From Liquidambar formosana (lineage: Eukaryota > Streptophyta > Magnoliopsida > Saxifragales > Altingiaceae), in contig CM077833.1 of the NCBI GenBank assembly GCA_039720395.1, forward strand, positions 27,488,271 through 27,552,270: a DNA stretch of 64,000 nt, written 5' to 3'. The notes beneath the pieces were generated by a model that worked only from the letters and a program-made list of their open reading frames with translations, had not been told where the DNA came from and made no database searches. The position numbers and the translations under genes are program-made. How positions within the stretch are numbered: the stretch's first letter is position 1; each line of letters begins with the position of its first letter. Positions 21,263 to 31,870 of the stretch are shown here, in pieces.

Positions 21263-24200
21263 CTAGATTCAAACTCATGCAATGTACGGATTTATTTATA
21301 AAAATAATATTATTAGAAAATTAAAATTTTAATACAATATTTATTCTCTAAAATAGTAAAATGCATTCGTTAATATAATATCTTGATTAAATTTAGAAGA
21401 TATAAAAAAAATAAAATTAAGTAGTTAAGTCAAAATAATATTTGGTGCGTTGTTAGCGTAATGTATCACACAAAATGTAATCAAATTTCTAAAAAGGACA
21501 AATTATTTTGAAAAACAATTAATTTAATAGTAGAAGCTTGTAAAAAAAGAAAGAAGCTAACACATTATGATATTTTGTAGAAAAAGTGTAGACACCCCAT
21601 TTTGTACTGCCCAATCAGATGTGAGATCGCCTGAGTTGGAATCCCGATGATGAGGTTTATTGTGTGTCCCGAGAAATTGACAAAGCAATTCCCGACGAGA
21701 CGCTTAGATTGCAGCTTGAGAACTTGTCTGTATACCTCATACATACGCATATGGATTTAATGCGTACGCATGGTGCGTACGCAACAGTAACATATGCGTA
21801 CGCATCATCTGTCACTTCCCCATTTTCCAGCACCGATGTTTTCACCCAAGTCTGATCAGCATGGGGTAGAGGGAAAAGATTTCGGCGACCACTTGAATTT
21901 GAAATGTATGGGGAACAAGACAAGGGAACCAGCCGGTTGCTGATTTCCTGGGTCGCACAGGTATGATTTTGGTTTTTAGTATGGAGAACCGATTTACCGC
22001 AGTCTATAAATAAAGATTCTTCTGAATAGAGAAGGGGGTTCAGAAAAATCAGTTGAGTGAATAACATTGAAAGGTTGAGAAATCAGTGAGAAAAACCGGT
22101 CAGAAACCTATGGAAAAAAAGAAACGAAATCATACATTCAAACAAATGCCCAAACACTAGAAAACCAGAAAGAAACCAAGGGAATTTACAACTGCAATAT
22201 AAGGCGATAAGGTGGGAATTGCTGCATCGATATCGAAAGCACTCAAACCTGAGGGTAAGTTATTCTCATTCTAATATTTATTATTCTTGCTTTTAACACT
22301 AAAGAATATATCAAGGATTAACCATGATGTATTCAGTAGATAGATATCATTAATTATTTTTCTACTTTGTACGGACCAGATGGTCGCCGGGTTGTAAACC
22401 CCAGACTTTGAACTCAAACATGACCATGATTCTGTAAATATCTGTGTAAATGAGTTATGTGTGCTTGTAGTATACTATGGGAATTGCAATCCGGGTTTTG
22501 AATCATTGAATATGGTTAAGAAATGATTGAGATAAGTTAGAAAGAAGTTGGTCCCTAACAAAATGAAAATTGATGCGTGCAATTTTTGCCCGCGCCAAGG
22601 TTAGAGGAGAGAACACAGTTAACTTACATGCGGACGTATTAGTGTCTTGTGCGTACGCATAGTTATGCGTGCGCATTTGTAAGTATGGCGTACGCATTTA
22701 TGCGTACTCATTAATTCCTATTGCGTACGCACCTTTTACTACTCTTTCACTAACTTCAGTTATTATCATGTCTCTTTCTAATATTAAATATTTATGATGA
22801 TTTACCCTGGTTTTGGCTAGTTCATTAAATGTTAACCTGTATATCTCATTTCCTGTATATCCTATTTTGCTATATATTATAGCCTCTTTCTCATTTTACT
22901 CACATTACTTTTCATATGATTGACATGACATTTCATAAATTGTGTGCTTATGGATGAAATTCAATGAAATATTCCGGATTAAATATAGCCAACAATCGTT
23001 TACGGAGGCCGGTTTTTTATCGGGCATTGTTGGGTGCTTAACACCTTCCCAACATTGTACCTTAGCTTCGAATTCTGGATCTCTGGCCCGAATATGTCGA
23101 ATTTGAGATTGAATTCTCCAGAATGATATGATTAGTTCCCAAGGCTAAATTGGGTGGCGACTCCCGACACGCTAGCGCTTCGCAATAGCGTACACGTCCA
23201 AAGGCCCGCACGAGCCCGCGGTGCTTACAAAAAGATTAAGACTCTCTAGAGCCTAACCCATCTCACGATCATAATTTTGACATTTTGGTATGTACCAAAG
23301 CAAGTATAGCCGTCGAAAGTGTTTCGAAATCTAATGGTGTGGATTGTAGAATACATGACAACGATGAATATTGACCTTCCATAAGGGTTTTTAGTGGGTT
23401 TCATAGAGAGTGAAAAATCAAGGGAAAAAAAACCTGAAAATTTGTTTGATATTAGAGCATAAAAAGATGAGAGAAAATTTTAGAGAGAAAAGTTTAGAAA
23501 ATGGGAGGAGCAAAAAAGAAAGGAGAAGAAGATAAGAGAACGTATAGATCTTTTCAATTTTAGGTAATAAACCATCTGAAGAATTTTGATTAAAATAATA
23601 TTTTTTTGTTAAAAATAGATCAGGAGAATTTGAAGATTCCGACATATCGCTTTTTTTAAATAATTTTTTCCTCTATCTGTTTCTTTTATTATGACTATTT
23701 ATAGTTTTGCACGTTCAATTTTTGGGAAAGGAGATAAATAGACATAAAAAAAAAAAATAAATATGATAGTTTACAAAGTTTGGGTTGAACATTGTATAGT
23801 GTAGGTTTTTTTGATTCTCCAATAAGAAAACAAAGAGATATGTAATGAATACCAAGTGACAATTTATTTGCATGAAAAGGAGTAGTGAACAAAAAAAAAT
23901 AAAAAAAAAATTTGAGGAAATTACTTTTTAGTGACCACTTCCTAACTTAATACCAAACAAAAAAAAACTTAATAGTCATTTTGAAGCACATATATAATTA
24001 ATTTGTAGCAAGTTGACATAGAATAACTTTGTATGGTATTAAGATTGAAGGTGGTCAAAGCAATGTCCTCAAAAGTCATTAAAAGTAACTTTCTAGAAAA
24101 ATTACATTTTAGTGATTAATGTTCAATGTAATACGAAAAAAAGAGAAATTGGTATTCATTTCATGCATATATATAGTTAATTAGTAGCATGTTGACAGCA

Positions 24201-24387
24201 TTTATCCTTTATTGGTATTAAGTTGGAATATGATCATCAAAAGGTAATTTTTTCAAAAAATTTCCTGCAATTGTTGAGCATGTGATTTAAAAAAAAAAAA
24301 AGGAAAAAAGAAAAGAAGAAGAAGAGAAAGTGACGCGTGGCACAACTACAGGAACCAATATCCTCTGTTATAGATATATATAATAGA
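21263..24387 (-). mobile_element. Non-autonomous Helitron with nested solo LTR
   Basis: On the minus strand the element begins TCTATTATATATAT (24387) and ends GAATCTAG (21263). Just before the CTAG end lies an imperfect hairpin around CATGCAATG. The flanks are A on the 5' side and T on the 3' side, the usual Helitron target. Uninserted copies read AGAATGAAGAAACGCATG (near 3620 and 44407), so insertion fell exactly between A and T with no duplication. Without the nested LTR and its duplication the element is about 1.48 kb, with no Rep/helicase coding. Its 5' half includes two diverged direct repeats (about 23910-24110 and 24100-24260). Confidence 0.85.
21587..23229. mobile_element. Solo LTR, probably Ty3/gypsy, with 5-bp duplication
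   Basis: Starts TGTAGACACCCC and ends GGTGCTTACA, flanked on both sides by AAAAG (21582-21586, 23230-23234). It is 1643 bp with no internal domain or coding sequence. The 3' part (..CTAAATTGGGTGGCGACTCC..) resembles common plant gypsy LTRs (from memory). It carries two clusters of the palindrome TGCGTACGCA. It lies inside the Helitron and so is younger. Confidence 0.88.
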
Positions 24388-24523
24388 TGAAGAAGCGCGT
24401 GCAAGTAATCCTTTTGAGTTTCTTTTTCTGGGCTTAATTGGTATAGAAATGAAGTTCCAAAATGGTATCATGCCTCGCCTCCATCTGCCTCATGGCTCAT
24501 GCAATATTTTTTGTCATTCAAAC
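24388..24523. repeat. Type I ghost 3' flank, after Helitron
   Basis: Resumes the block broken by the Helitron, matching 41537-41675 and 44408-44545. It ends in the target sequence ATTCAAAC of the next hAT MITE. Confidence 0.75.
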
Positions 24524-24987
24524 TAGAGGTGTTCGTGATTCGGTTTGGTTCGGTTTTGGGGTACTTTTCAAACCAAACCATTATACTTCGGTTTTGCTCT
24601 TCCCAAACCAAAACCAAACCATATTATAAAAAAACCAAACCAAACCAAACCATAAAAATTCGGTTTGGTTCGGTTCGGTTTTGGTTTTAACCAATCAAGT
24701 AGCAACAAATAATTGAAAATGAAAAAAATGACATGCCAAACTCCAAATTAAAACATTTTTAATAAAAGCATTACATTAGCAACTAAAAAAAAACATTAAA
24801 CATTGTATCAAAATGGAAACAAATTGACATATGTCAATCCAAGTTTAAATCTCCAAGTTAATACATGCCATTATCTCACACAACATTAATAACTAGTTTA
24901 ATACATGCCAAGCTAAAATAGGAAAAACAATAAGAAACTTAAAATCAACAAATTACAAATTAAAATTTGATATATAATATATAAAAT

Positions 24988-25035
<48 letters not shown>

Positions 25036-25260
25036 TTTCAGGTTTTTTCGGTTTGGTTTGGTTTTTTAAACATGAAAACCAAAACCAAACCAATTCAATT
25101 CGGTTTTCTAAAATTAGAACCAAAATCAAACCTAATGACAAAAAAACCAAATCAAACCGACCGGTTTGATTTGGTTCGATTTGGTTTTAACCTAAACTAT
25201 GAACACCGACCGGTTTGATTTGGTTCGATTTGGTTTTAACCTAAACCATGAACACCCCTA
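24524..25260. mobile_element. hAT-type MITE, 737 bp, 8-bp duplication
   Basis: Flanked by ATTCAAAC on both sides (24516-24523, 25261-25268). The empty site is present near 41668. The ends are inverted: TAGAGGTGTTCGTG and, complemented, TAGGGGTGTTCATG. Most of the interior is a long run of CGGTTTGGTT and its complement, so the element can fold. A 50-bp unit near the right end (25155-25255) is tandemly duplicated. A TA microsatellite occupies 24993-25031. No coding sequence. Confidence 0.9.
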
Positions 25261-25268
25261 ATTCAAAC

Positions 25269-26710
25269 CCGATAGGATCTGCAGTCGAAGGGCATGCGGA
25301 CATGCAGACAAATATTTATTTTTATTTTTATTTTTTGTTAATCCGGTCCGGACCGAATCACTAGAATGAAGCCATTACAGAGCAACGTCGAAGTCACCGT
25401 GGAGGTTTGTGGGCCTTTTGGTCTGGCCCAACTCTGATGGGATAATCCGGACCAGATTTCGGTGCAAGACCGAGAAGTGATTACTGTTTACGGTGCACAA
25501 AAAGGTGGAGAAGCCAATAATTGGGCTATGTTTACAGGAAATGTGTAAGCCTCGGTTGCCTTTCTGATCGACAGATCGTTGCATCCTTTTGCCTATGGAC
25601 ATGACAGATGCTTTTTTTGGCATTTTTTTTGGCCACGTGTTTGTGACACGTTCAAAATAAAAATATTCTTTTGCAATAGACATGTGTTGTGTCTATAGGA
25701 AAAAGGGACTAAACCTCTACTTTGCTTTTTACCCCCCCAAAAAAAAACCCTTACTTTGTTTACCAAATTAATTAAAAAGGATAGTTATTATAACCCGTTA
25801 TTTGCTCATCTCATTTATTTTAATTTTTCAATATTTATATAAGGCTTGTAATTAAGCCGGAGCCCAAGTACCAGCTCTTTTCAGCTTAATGGGCCTATGG
25901 TAGGATGGATTTGGTCTCGAGCTATATAAGGCTCAAGAACAATCACTCTTTTCATATAATGTATTTTTACTATAACAATACATTTTTACTCTGTAACAGT
26001 GCAAAAAATGAGTTTGCATTATTCTTTTACGTGGTCTTTCTGTTATTGATGAACTAGATGTTGTACTTTTTCTTTCGAATCTTTTCCATAAATTATGTAA
26101 TTTTAGGTTATCCACATATAGTACTGGAACATTTCTCATGTTATCCATCCACTTTTCCTCGTAAGGGTCCTACAAATACCACGTGCCTATCTTTTGGACC
26201 ATCCCACTAGAAGGGAACGAATATATTATCCAAGAACATTTTGTTCCTACAAGTCTCTGAAGGCTTCAAACAAAGTAGACGTTGTACTCTTATCAGGCAT
26301 CTTAAGTAATAATTTACGGAGAATTTTCTAATATTTTCATTTAGCTATAAAACAATGTGGAGGGGTTTTTTTTTTTTTTTTGGTGGGGGGGGCGCTGGGA
26401 AGGTGTGGGTAAGTAGCCCAAGAGTTTATATCAATGACCCTAACAATATAAAGTATTGTTACGTACTTATCGCAATCATCGAACCATGTAACAATATAGA
26501 GTAATTGATGTTAATTAATTATCCTAATTCTTTTTGTCAACTCTCTCATATTGGGTACAGTAAAATTTTGAAAGGTTTGTCATATATGTTCTTTAGCTAT
26601 TCTCTCATATTAGATGGGAATCGGGAAACCATGGATTCTAGATAGATTCATGGGCTTGGGCAATTGGTACATTGGGTTGAGCTTTGAGAAGTCGGGGAAT
26701 CCAAACTCGA

Positions 26711-26749
<39 letters not shown>

Positions 26750-27273
26750 GCATGTTTTAAATTCATAAGTGCTGTTTAATTATTTTATGCTTTTATCTTC
26801 TTTTTTATTTAAATTTTTTTATTTAAATAATCTTTCTGTGAAAGTTTGTAGTTTTAATTAATATGAATTTCAAGTTAATCAATAGAATTTGAATAATTAC
26901 GATTTGTGGGTATATGCAATAATGCATTTTTATTCATTAAAGCATGTTATCTAAAAATTAATAAGAAAGAAAACAATGGCCAATTGGCTTAACTCAACAT
27001 CAATCTATGTAACCCGAGCCCAACCCAAACACACCCAATCCCGAGCACAAGCTAGCTAGGGAAGCTCAACCGAAAGTTTGATCGAGTTAGGCTTGATTTG
27101 AAGGTTATATACTTAGGGCTGAACATGGATTGATCTCTCAACCTGCCAAGTAACAACCCTAGACTCCTCATAGTGGACAAGCGGGTTGGTTTCAACTTCT
27201 TCTATTTGCCATCGGAACCATGGATGTTAGAGTGGAGACCCATGAGTTGATGAATGACATTTATTTTGGGACC
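25269..27273. repeat. Duplicated intergenic block
   Basis: No gene. It matches 41676-42720, 44560-46090, 53820-54275 and 57337-58735. A (TA)n microsatellite lies at about 26713-26746 and differs in length between copies. CAATAAT/GCAAAAAATGAG motifs recur in every copy but are not coding. Confidence 0.7.
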
Positions 27274-27281
27274 CCCACATG

Positions 27282-27700
27282 TAGGGGTGCAACATGGTTC
27301 AGGTAGACCCGAGGACCAGATCGGATCGGTCCGGTCCAAACAGCAACCTGTTCGATTTCAGTTTAAAATTTATAAGAATCGTTCAATTCGGTTCGGTCCA
27401 CAGTTTAGGGGGTTTAAGAATCGGACTAAATAGAATTCTCGGATTCCAAATATATATATATATATATAATTATATGTTAATATTAATATATTATACTCCA
27501 TATATAAGTATTATTCATTGAATAATAATACTTGTTTAATAATCTTACCTTTTCCCCAAAAAAAAAATACAAGAACCGGATCCTTTTTTTCGATCCGGTC
27601 CAATGCCTATTTTGGTCTGATTCTAGTTCAAATTTTGAAGTCCCAAATTAATTTGATCGGACTCAAATATACCTTTGACCCGGACCGAGTTACACTCCCA
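27282..27700. mobile_element. hAT-type MITE, older copy
   Basis: Begins TAGGGGTGCAACATGG and ends GAGTTACACTCCCA. The left flank is CCCACATG; the right flank has decayed to CCCATATT. The paralogous copy at 58744-59134 keeps both duplications. It contains GGTTCGGTCC-type repeats and a TA microsatellite (about 27449-27467). Confidence 0.82.
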
Positions 27701-27708
27701 CCCATATT

Positions 27709-28570
27709 TACCAGGCCGGTAATTTGGATAAATGCATTGGTTTTATTATGGCCATCATTTTCTAAATTCGTGCAATCCTAAAACCATTAATAATTTAACC
27801 ACATCCAAGACTCCTACATGAGGTGGTGAAAAGATGGGGGGACAATTAATTATTGGAACATTTCCACCGAAAGGGAAGGAATCTATTTTTCCATAACATG
27901 GGAAAAATGGTCTTATTGGGGAAAGATCGATGTTGCATGGGTCCACCACCTACCTCATGCTTATTGGTCCACCTCCTACTTCATTCCTCCTTATCTTTGG
28001 TGCTCGATATTTAGATGCTGAACATTTGATCTGAAAATGATATGATACCAAACGATCAAACACCCTTGATGAGGTGCTAAATTTGGGCATAAATTCTTCT
28101 CTCCCCACCATGCCCCACCTTCTTTCCTTTCTAATTTTTACTTTACGTTTGATACTTGTGATTCCAATATTTTGGAGGAATAGGATCCACTAATGACGGC
28201 ACGATGGTGACGTCATTAATGTCTTTAAATGGCGTTAGGAATAGATGTAATTTTTCGTAGGAATTTTTTACTTTCACTTTATATCTTTATATCTTAAGGT
28301 AAATTATTACAGAAAATTTTCTTAAAATGTTGGCACCGTTTGATTGCACTTTTTAAAAGAATTTTTTAAGTAGTAAAAGTTATTTTTTATTTTCTTACTT
28401 TTTGTTTTTAAGTAAAAACAACAAAAGCAAAAGCGCGTTCGTTAAAATTGATTTCGCCAGTGATCTTTTAATTAAATGTAATAGGAAATTTTAGCGAATC
28501 ATCGTTGCTCAAAAGAAAGTTTAAAATAGACACAACCTCTCTCAATTGCAAATTTTTCAAGTTAAGGTCA
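27709..28570. repeat. Type III upstream block with MITE remnant
   Basis: No gene is seen. It parallels 59143-60285, apart from an extra segment in that copy (59248-59602). From 28330 the sequence TTGGCACCGTTTGATTGC begins a MITE whose best-preserved relative is 48010-48454. Confidence 0.65.
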
Positions 28571-28886
28571 TGTTGAAAATATACCACATCCCATATCGCC
28601 CAAATATTAGGTTTGATATAGTTTCATATACTTGTTTGGGCCCTCCACTTAGAAGCTTAGGTTTTTAAGTTGGAAACTTAACATGGTATCAAAGCATGTC
28701 GTTTTTAGGCCTATTGAGCCCGTATTTGTTGTCCACGTGACAGGCCTATGTTAAATTTGTACGTGAGGAGGAGTGTTAAAAATATACCACATCCCACATT
28801 ACCCAGATATTGGGTTTGACATAACTTCATATGCTTGTTCGGGCCCTCTACTTATAAGCTTAAGTTTTTAAGTTGGAAACTTAAAA
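28571..28886 (+). mobile_element. TRIM (miniature LTR retrotransposon), 316 bp
   Basis: Two 113-bp terminal repeats (28571-28683, 28774-28886) start TGTT; the first ends AACA. TGGTATCAAAGC directly follows the first, an initiator-tRNA-Met-type primer-binding site. GTGAGGAGGAG just before the second is a polypurine tract. GGTCA flanks the element on both sides (28566-28570, 28887-28891). Uninserted copies lie near 48245 and, with one change, 60292. There is no coding capacity. The second repeat's terminal CA has mutated. Confidence 0.92.
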
Positions 28887-29100
28887 GGTCAAACTCGTCC
28901 AAAAAATAAAAATGACTTCTACAAGCAAATCTTCATTACTTTTGCTTAAAATCAAATATTTTGCTATTTGCTTTCTAGAAGTCTCTCTTCATTTTTTTTT
29001 TTTTTTTTTCTACCCAAACATTACTTTTTGCTTTTACAACTTTTTATTTGCACGCCCAAATGCTTTCATATATGTGGAGTGTACCTACATGCATTATGGG
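28887..29100. repeat. Type III far-upstream sequence
   Basis: Continuation of the MITE interrupted by the TRIM, then the start of the type III promoter flank. It matches 60292-60495. A T-rich run is at 28991-29010. Confidence 0.6.
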
Positions 29101-29114
29101 TGTGCAGATTGCTC

Positions 29115-29191
29115 AAACAGTGCATGCATTCAGGATAAGATGGAATCAAGAAAAAGTTTGCGCACATGAGGTGAGGTAGCCTCTATATAAA
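29115..29191 (+). promoter_or_regulatory. Core promoter of type III EF-hand gene (copy 1)
   Basis: AAACAGTG at 29115-29122, GATAAG at 29134-29139 and TATATAAA at 29184-29191. The ATG follows 82 bases after the TATA box start. Confidence 0.75.
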
Positions 29192-29265
29192 CCCCTCAGT
29201 TTATACGTACCTCAGTTATCACAGGCACTATCTGTTCATTCCCCTAAATTAATCCCTAGCAAACC

Positions 29266-29580
29266 ATGGTGTGGTCCACGACCACCGACTATAAGTGTCC
29301 GCAGGTGCCCGTGCCGGCGCCGACGCCGGTGCCTATGACTGAAGAGGAGTTGAAGGAGTTTTTCAAGAGTCAAGACACCAACGGCGATAGCCGCCTTGAC
29401 AACGAAGAGCTTAGGAGGGCCTTCAAAAGACTGGGTTCATGGTTCCCTCCGTGGCCAGCTTACCGAGGGCTAGGCCATGCTGACCAAAATAGAGATGGAT
29501 TCATCAGCGGCGACGCCGAGATGGACGATCTTGTAAAGTACGCTCGGAAACATGGGTATACTGTTTTTTCCGGAAAATAA
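29266..29580 (+). CDS. Small two-EF-hand Ca2+-binding protein, type III (copy 1)
   Basis: Predicted 104-residue intronless protein. The N-terminal extension is Pro-rich (VPVPAPTPVP). EF-hand 1 loop is DTNGDSRLDNEE: the nearly invariant Gly at loop position 6 is Ser, which should weaken Ca2+ binding; the 60660 copy has Gly. The second loop, DQNRDGFISGDAE, is 13 residues long and has Arg at position 4. The linker SWFPPWPAYRGLGHAD is Trp/Pro-rich. Soluble, with no targeting signal. AATAAA lies at 29837-29842. The role is unknown, and this copy may be a weakened sensor. Confidence 0.87.
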   Translation: MVWSTTTDYKCPQVPVPAPTPVPMTEEELKEFFKSQDTNGDSRLDNEELRRAFKRLGSWFPPWPAYRGLGHADQNRDGFISGDAEMDDLVKYARKHGYTVFSGK

Positions 29581-29666
29581 CACTACTGGGTGTTGTTAAG
29601 GCGACCTACTTTGTTGTACTTATGGAAACTTATTGGAAAGGACTGCAAAAATGGTATATCTAACTA

Positions 29667-29701
<35 letters not shown>

Positions 29702-29836
29702 TGCGTGTCAAAGACGAGAAAATAGTTTGTTCTGTGCTCACCGTACGGCTACGTGTTTGTGTAGTTGCCAAACTGCAGCCGTCCAATGCGTGTAGAGCCG
29801 CAAAGCTTGCCTATGTAGTATGTATAATTAGCTCTC

Positions 29837-29842
29837 AATAAA
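29837..29842 (+). terminator. Putative poly(A) signal of type III gene
   Basis: AATAAA in CTCTCAATAAAAGTCCC. The equivalent lies near 61230 in the second gene, and a similar sequence survives in the type III ghosts. Confidence 0.5.
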
Positions 29843-29869
29843 AGTCCCTCTTTCCTTTAGTTTCAAGAT

Positions 29870-30618
29870 CTTGAATTCCCCTCTGTTACATTTTTATGTT
29901 ATTTATTTATTTAGTGTAGATATTTTCATCTTTTTGCGTTGAGACTAGCTATTTCCACAAACCAATTTTTTGTTTTCAAATCTCTCACATGAGGTAAGGT
30001 CCCATAACTTCCATGTACGTCAATATGACCCTCACCTTATGGGAAAGAGTAGGGGTAAAAGGTTGGGAAAAGGAGTTTGAGTGAATAGAATTTGGGCTCC
30101 TTTGGGTGTCTAAATGAAAATTAAACAATTTTATATAGTGAAGGCACATATTTAGCATCTTAAATGAAAAAATTCAAGAAAATGACGACCATCTTCATAA
30201 ATAAAAATGAATATTCAAAATAGTGGCATTTCATAGATTTTTAATACTTTATCCTATAACATCAATCATAATGACGATTCTAACCTTTGTTAACAGTCTT
30301 GTTCCAAGTGATGGATTTGTGTTTAAGTAGACATTTTAGTCATTTGTAACCTTTACTTCATTTTTTTTTTGTGCCAAAAAGTCTACTTAAGCAATGGATT
30401 TTGAAAAAACTTTCTTATGCAAAGTTGTTAAAAATAATGTTTTCTAATAGATATAGTGGATGGTTTTTGTAAAAATCTTTTATATTTTATATAAAATCTT
30501 AAAAACCAAAATAAAAAGGGGGTTGATAAAAAAAGTAGGGTTGCGATAGCCGTTCCCCAAGGAAACTCTATGTTTTCCATGTTAGGTTTCGAATTGTCAC
30601 AGGCTTGTGATAAGCTCA
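29870..30618. repeat. Type III 3' flank with half MITE
   Basis: No gene. It matches 61250-62600 apart from the retroposed insert there. About 30345-30557 is the right half of the GGGAACGG-type hAT MITE, ending GATAGCCGTTCCC. TAAGCTCA at 30611-30618 is the left target duplication of the next element. Confidence 0.7.
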
Positions 30619-31022
30619 GGGAACGGCTATTGCAACCCCCCATTTTTATCACCCCACCCCTTTCCTTCTAGTTTTTAAGATTTCATGAAAATTATAAAAG
30701 GTGTTTATGAAAACCGGTCGCTTGATCTACTAAAAAAACATCATTTTGAACAACTTTGTAGAAGAAAGTTTTTCCAAAATCTATCGTTTAGGTAGACTTT
30801 TTGGCAAAAAATGAAATAAAGGCTATAAATGGCTAAAAAGTATATTTAAACGATAGATTTAGGAAAAACTTTCTTCTACAAAGTTGTTCAAAATAATGTT
30901 TTCTAGTAGACAGCATAGCCGGTTTTCATAAAAACCTTTTATATTTTGCATAAAACCTTAAAAACCTAAAGGAAGGGGGGTGGGTGGGATAATAAGAATG
31001 GGGGGTTGCAATAGCCGTTCCC
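30619..31022. mobile_element. hAT-type MITE with clean 8-bp duplication
   Basis: The ends are GGGAACGGCTATTGCAACCC and its complement GGGTTGCAATAGCCGTTCCC. TAAGCTCA flanks both sides (30611-30618, 31023-31030). The corresponding region near 62825 has no insertion. This is the reference copy for the family at 18646, 38913, 51400 and the half copies at 30557 and 62598. Confidence 0.9.
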
Positions 31023-31030
31023 TAAGCTCA

Positions 31031-31689
31031 CGGCAAGATGGATTCAGTCTTGAACTGGCCCAATATCTTGACTGAATTAACGAGATGAACGAAGGCTGAG
31101 CCCACTAAATGAGAATGGGCTTAAGCGGTTGACAAATCTTAAGGGACAAACACAAACCACTCATGATGATATTCCCACCAAAGAGTGATGTGTTTGAATT
31201 TCAATGGAAAATACTATTCATCTCAACAATTTTTTCTTTTTCAAATTTCTTACATGAGGTAGGATGTCATAAGTCACACATCAATATGGTCTACGCCCAA
31301 TGGGAAAGAGTAGGTAAGAAGTTGGGAAACGGAGTTCTAAGTGAAAAGAATTTTGGCCCGTTTAGGGCGTCCAAATGAAAATTAAACAATTTTACATAGT
31401 GTTAAAAGCATAGATTTAATACATTAAACGGAAAAAAAGAAATAAAAAATCAAGAGAATGGCAATCATCATCACAAATCATAGCGAAAATTTAAAATAAT
31501 AGTATTTCATAGATTTCATAATGATTACTCCACCCTTTGTTAATAGTCTCATTTCAAGTGATGGATTTGTGTTTTTAATACCGTGTAAAATACACTATAA
31601 TTGTGTGATTTTTTATTAAATGACCAAATGGGTTCTTACTCAACTGCAATCGATTATAAATTTTTTACTAAACGACCAAAGTTGGAATC
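31031..31689. repeat. Type III 3' flank, between gene and ghost
   Basis: No gene is seen. It matches 62830-63480 almost along its length (e.g. CCCACCAAAGAGTGATGTG). Confidence 0.7.
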
Positions 31690-31870
31690 AAAATAAATTT
31701 TTAGAAGTGAGGTGAGGTAGCCTCTATATAAGCTCCTCAGTTTCTACGTAGCTTGTCATCATAGGCACTATCCGTTCATTGCCCAAAATTAATCACTTGG
31801 TTATTTAATTTTATCTCATATATGATGTATAATTAGCCCTCATTAAAAATCCCCCTTTCCTTAATTTAGT
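31690..31870 (+). pseudogene. Type III EF-hand gene ghost (copy 1)
   Basis: Keeps the type III promoter end (TAGCCTCTATATAAGC, TATA at 31725-31731) and the first part of the 5' UTR (CATAGGCACTATCCGTTCATT). At about 31794 it joins the 3' UTR (ACTTGG..GATGTATAATTAGCCCTCA) just before the poly(A) region. The whole coding region is gone; relative to the 60660 locus about 550 bases are missing. An extra ATTTAATTTTATCTC-like stretch lies inside the 3' UTR. The ghost at 63490-63650 has the same junction. Confidence 0.85.

Noticed and set aside
21657..22067. 136-codon minus-strand frame in solo LTR
   Set aside because: Non-coding LTR; the Tyr/Ala repeats come from the GCGTACGCAT motif.
24993..25031. 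TA-rich runs as regulatory or CRISPR-like repeats
   Set aside because: Simple microsatellites varying in length between paralogues; no spacers, and no CRISPR expected in a plant nucleus.
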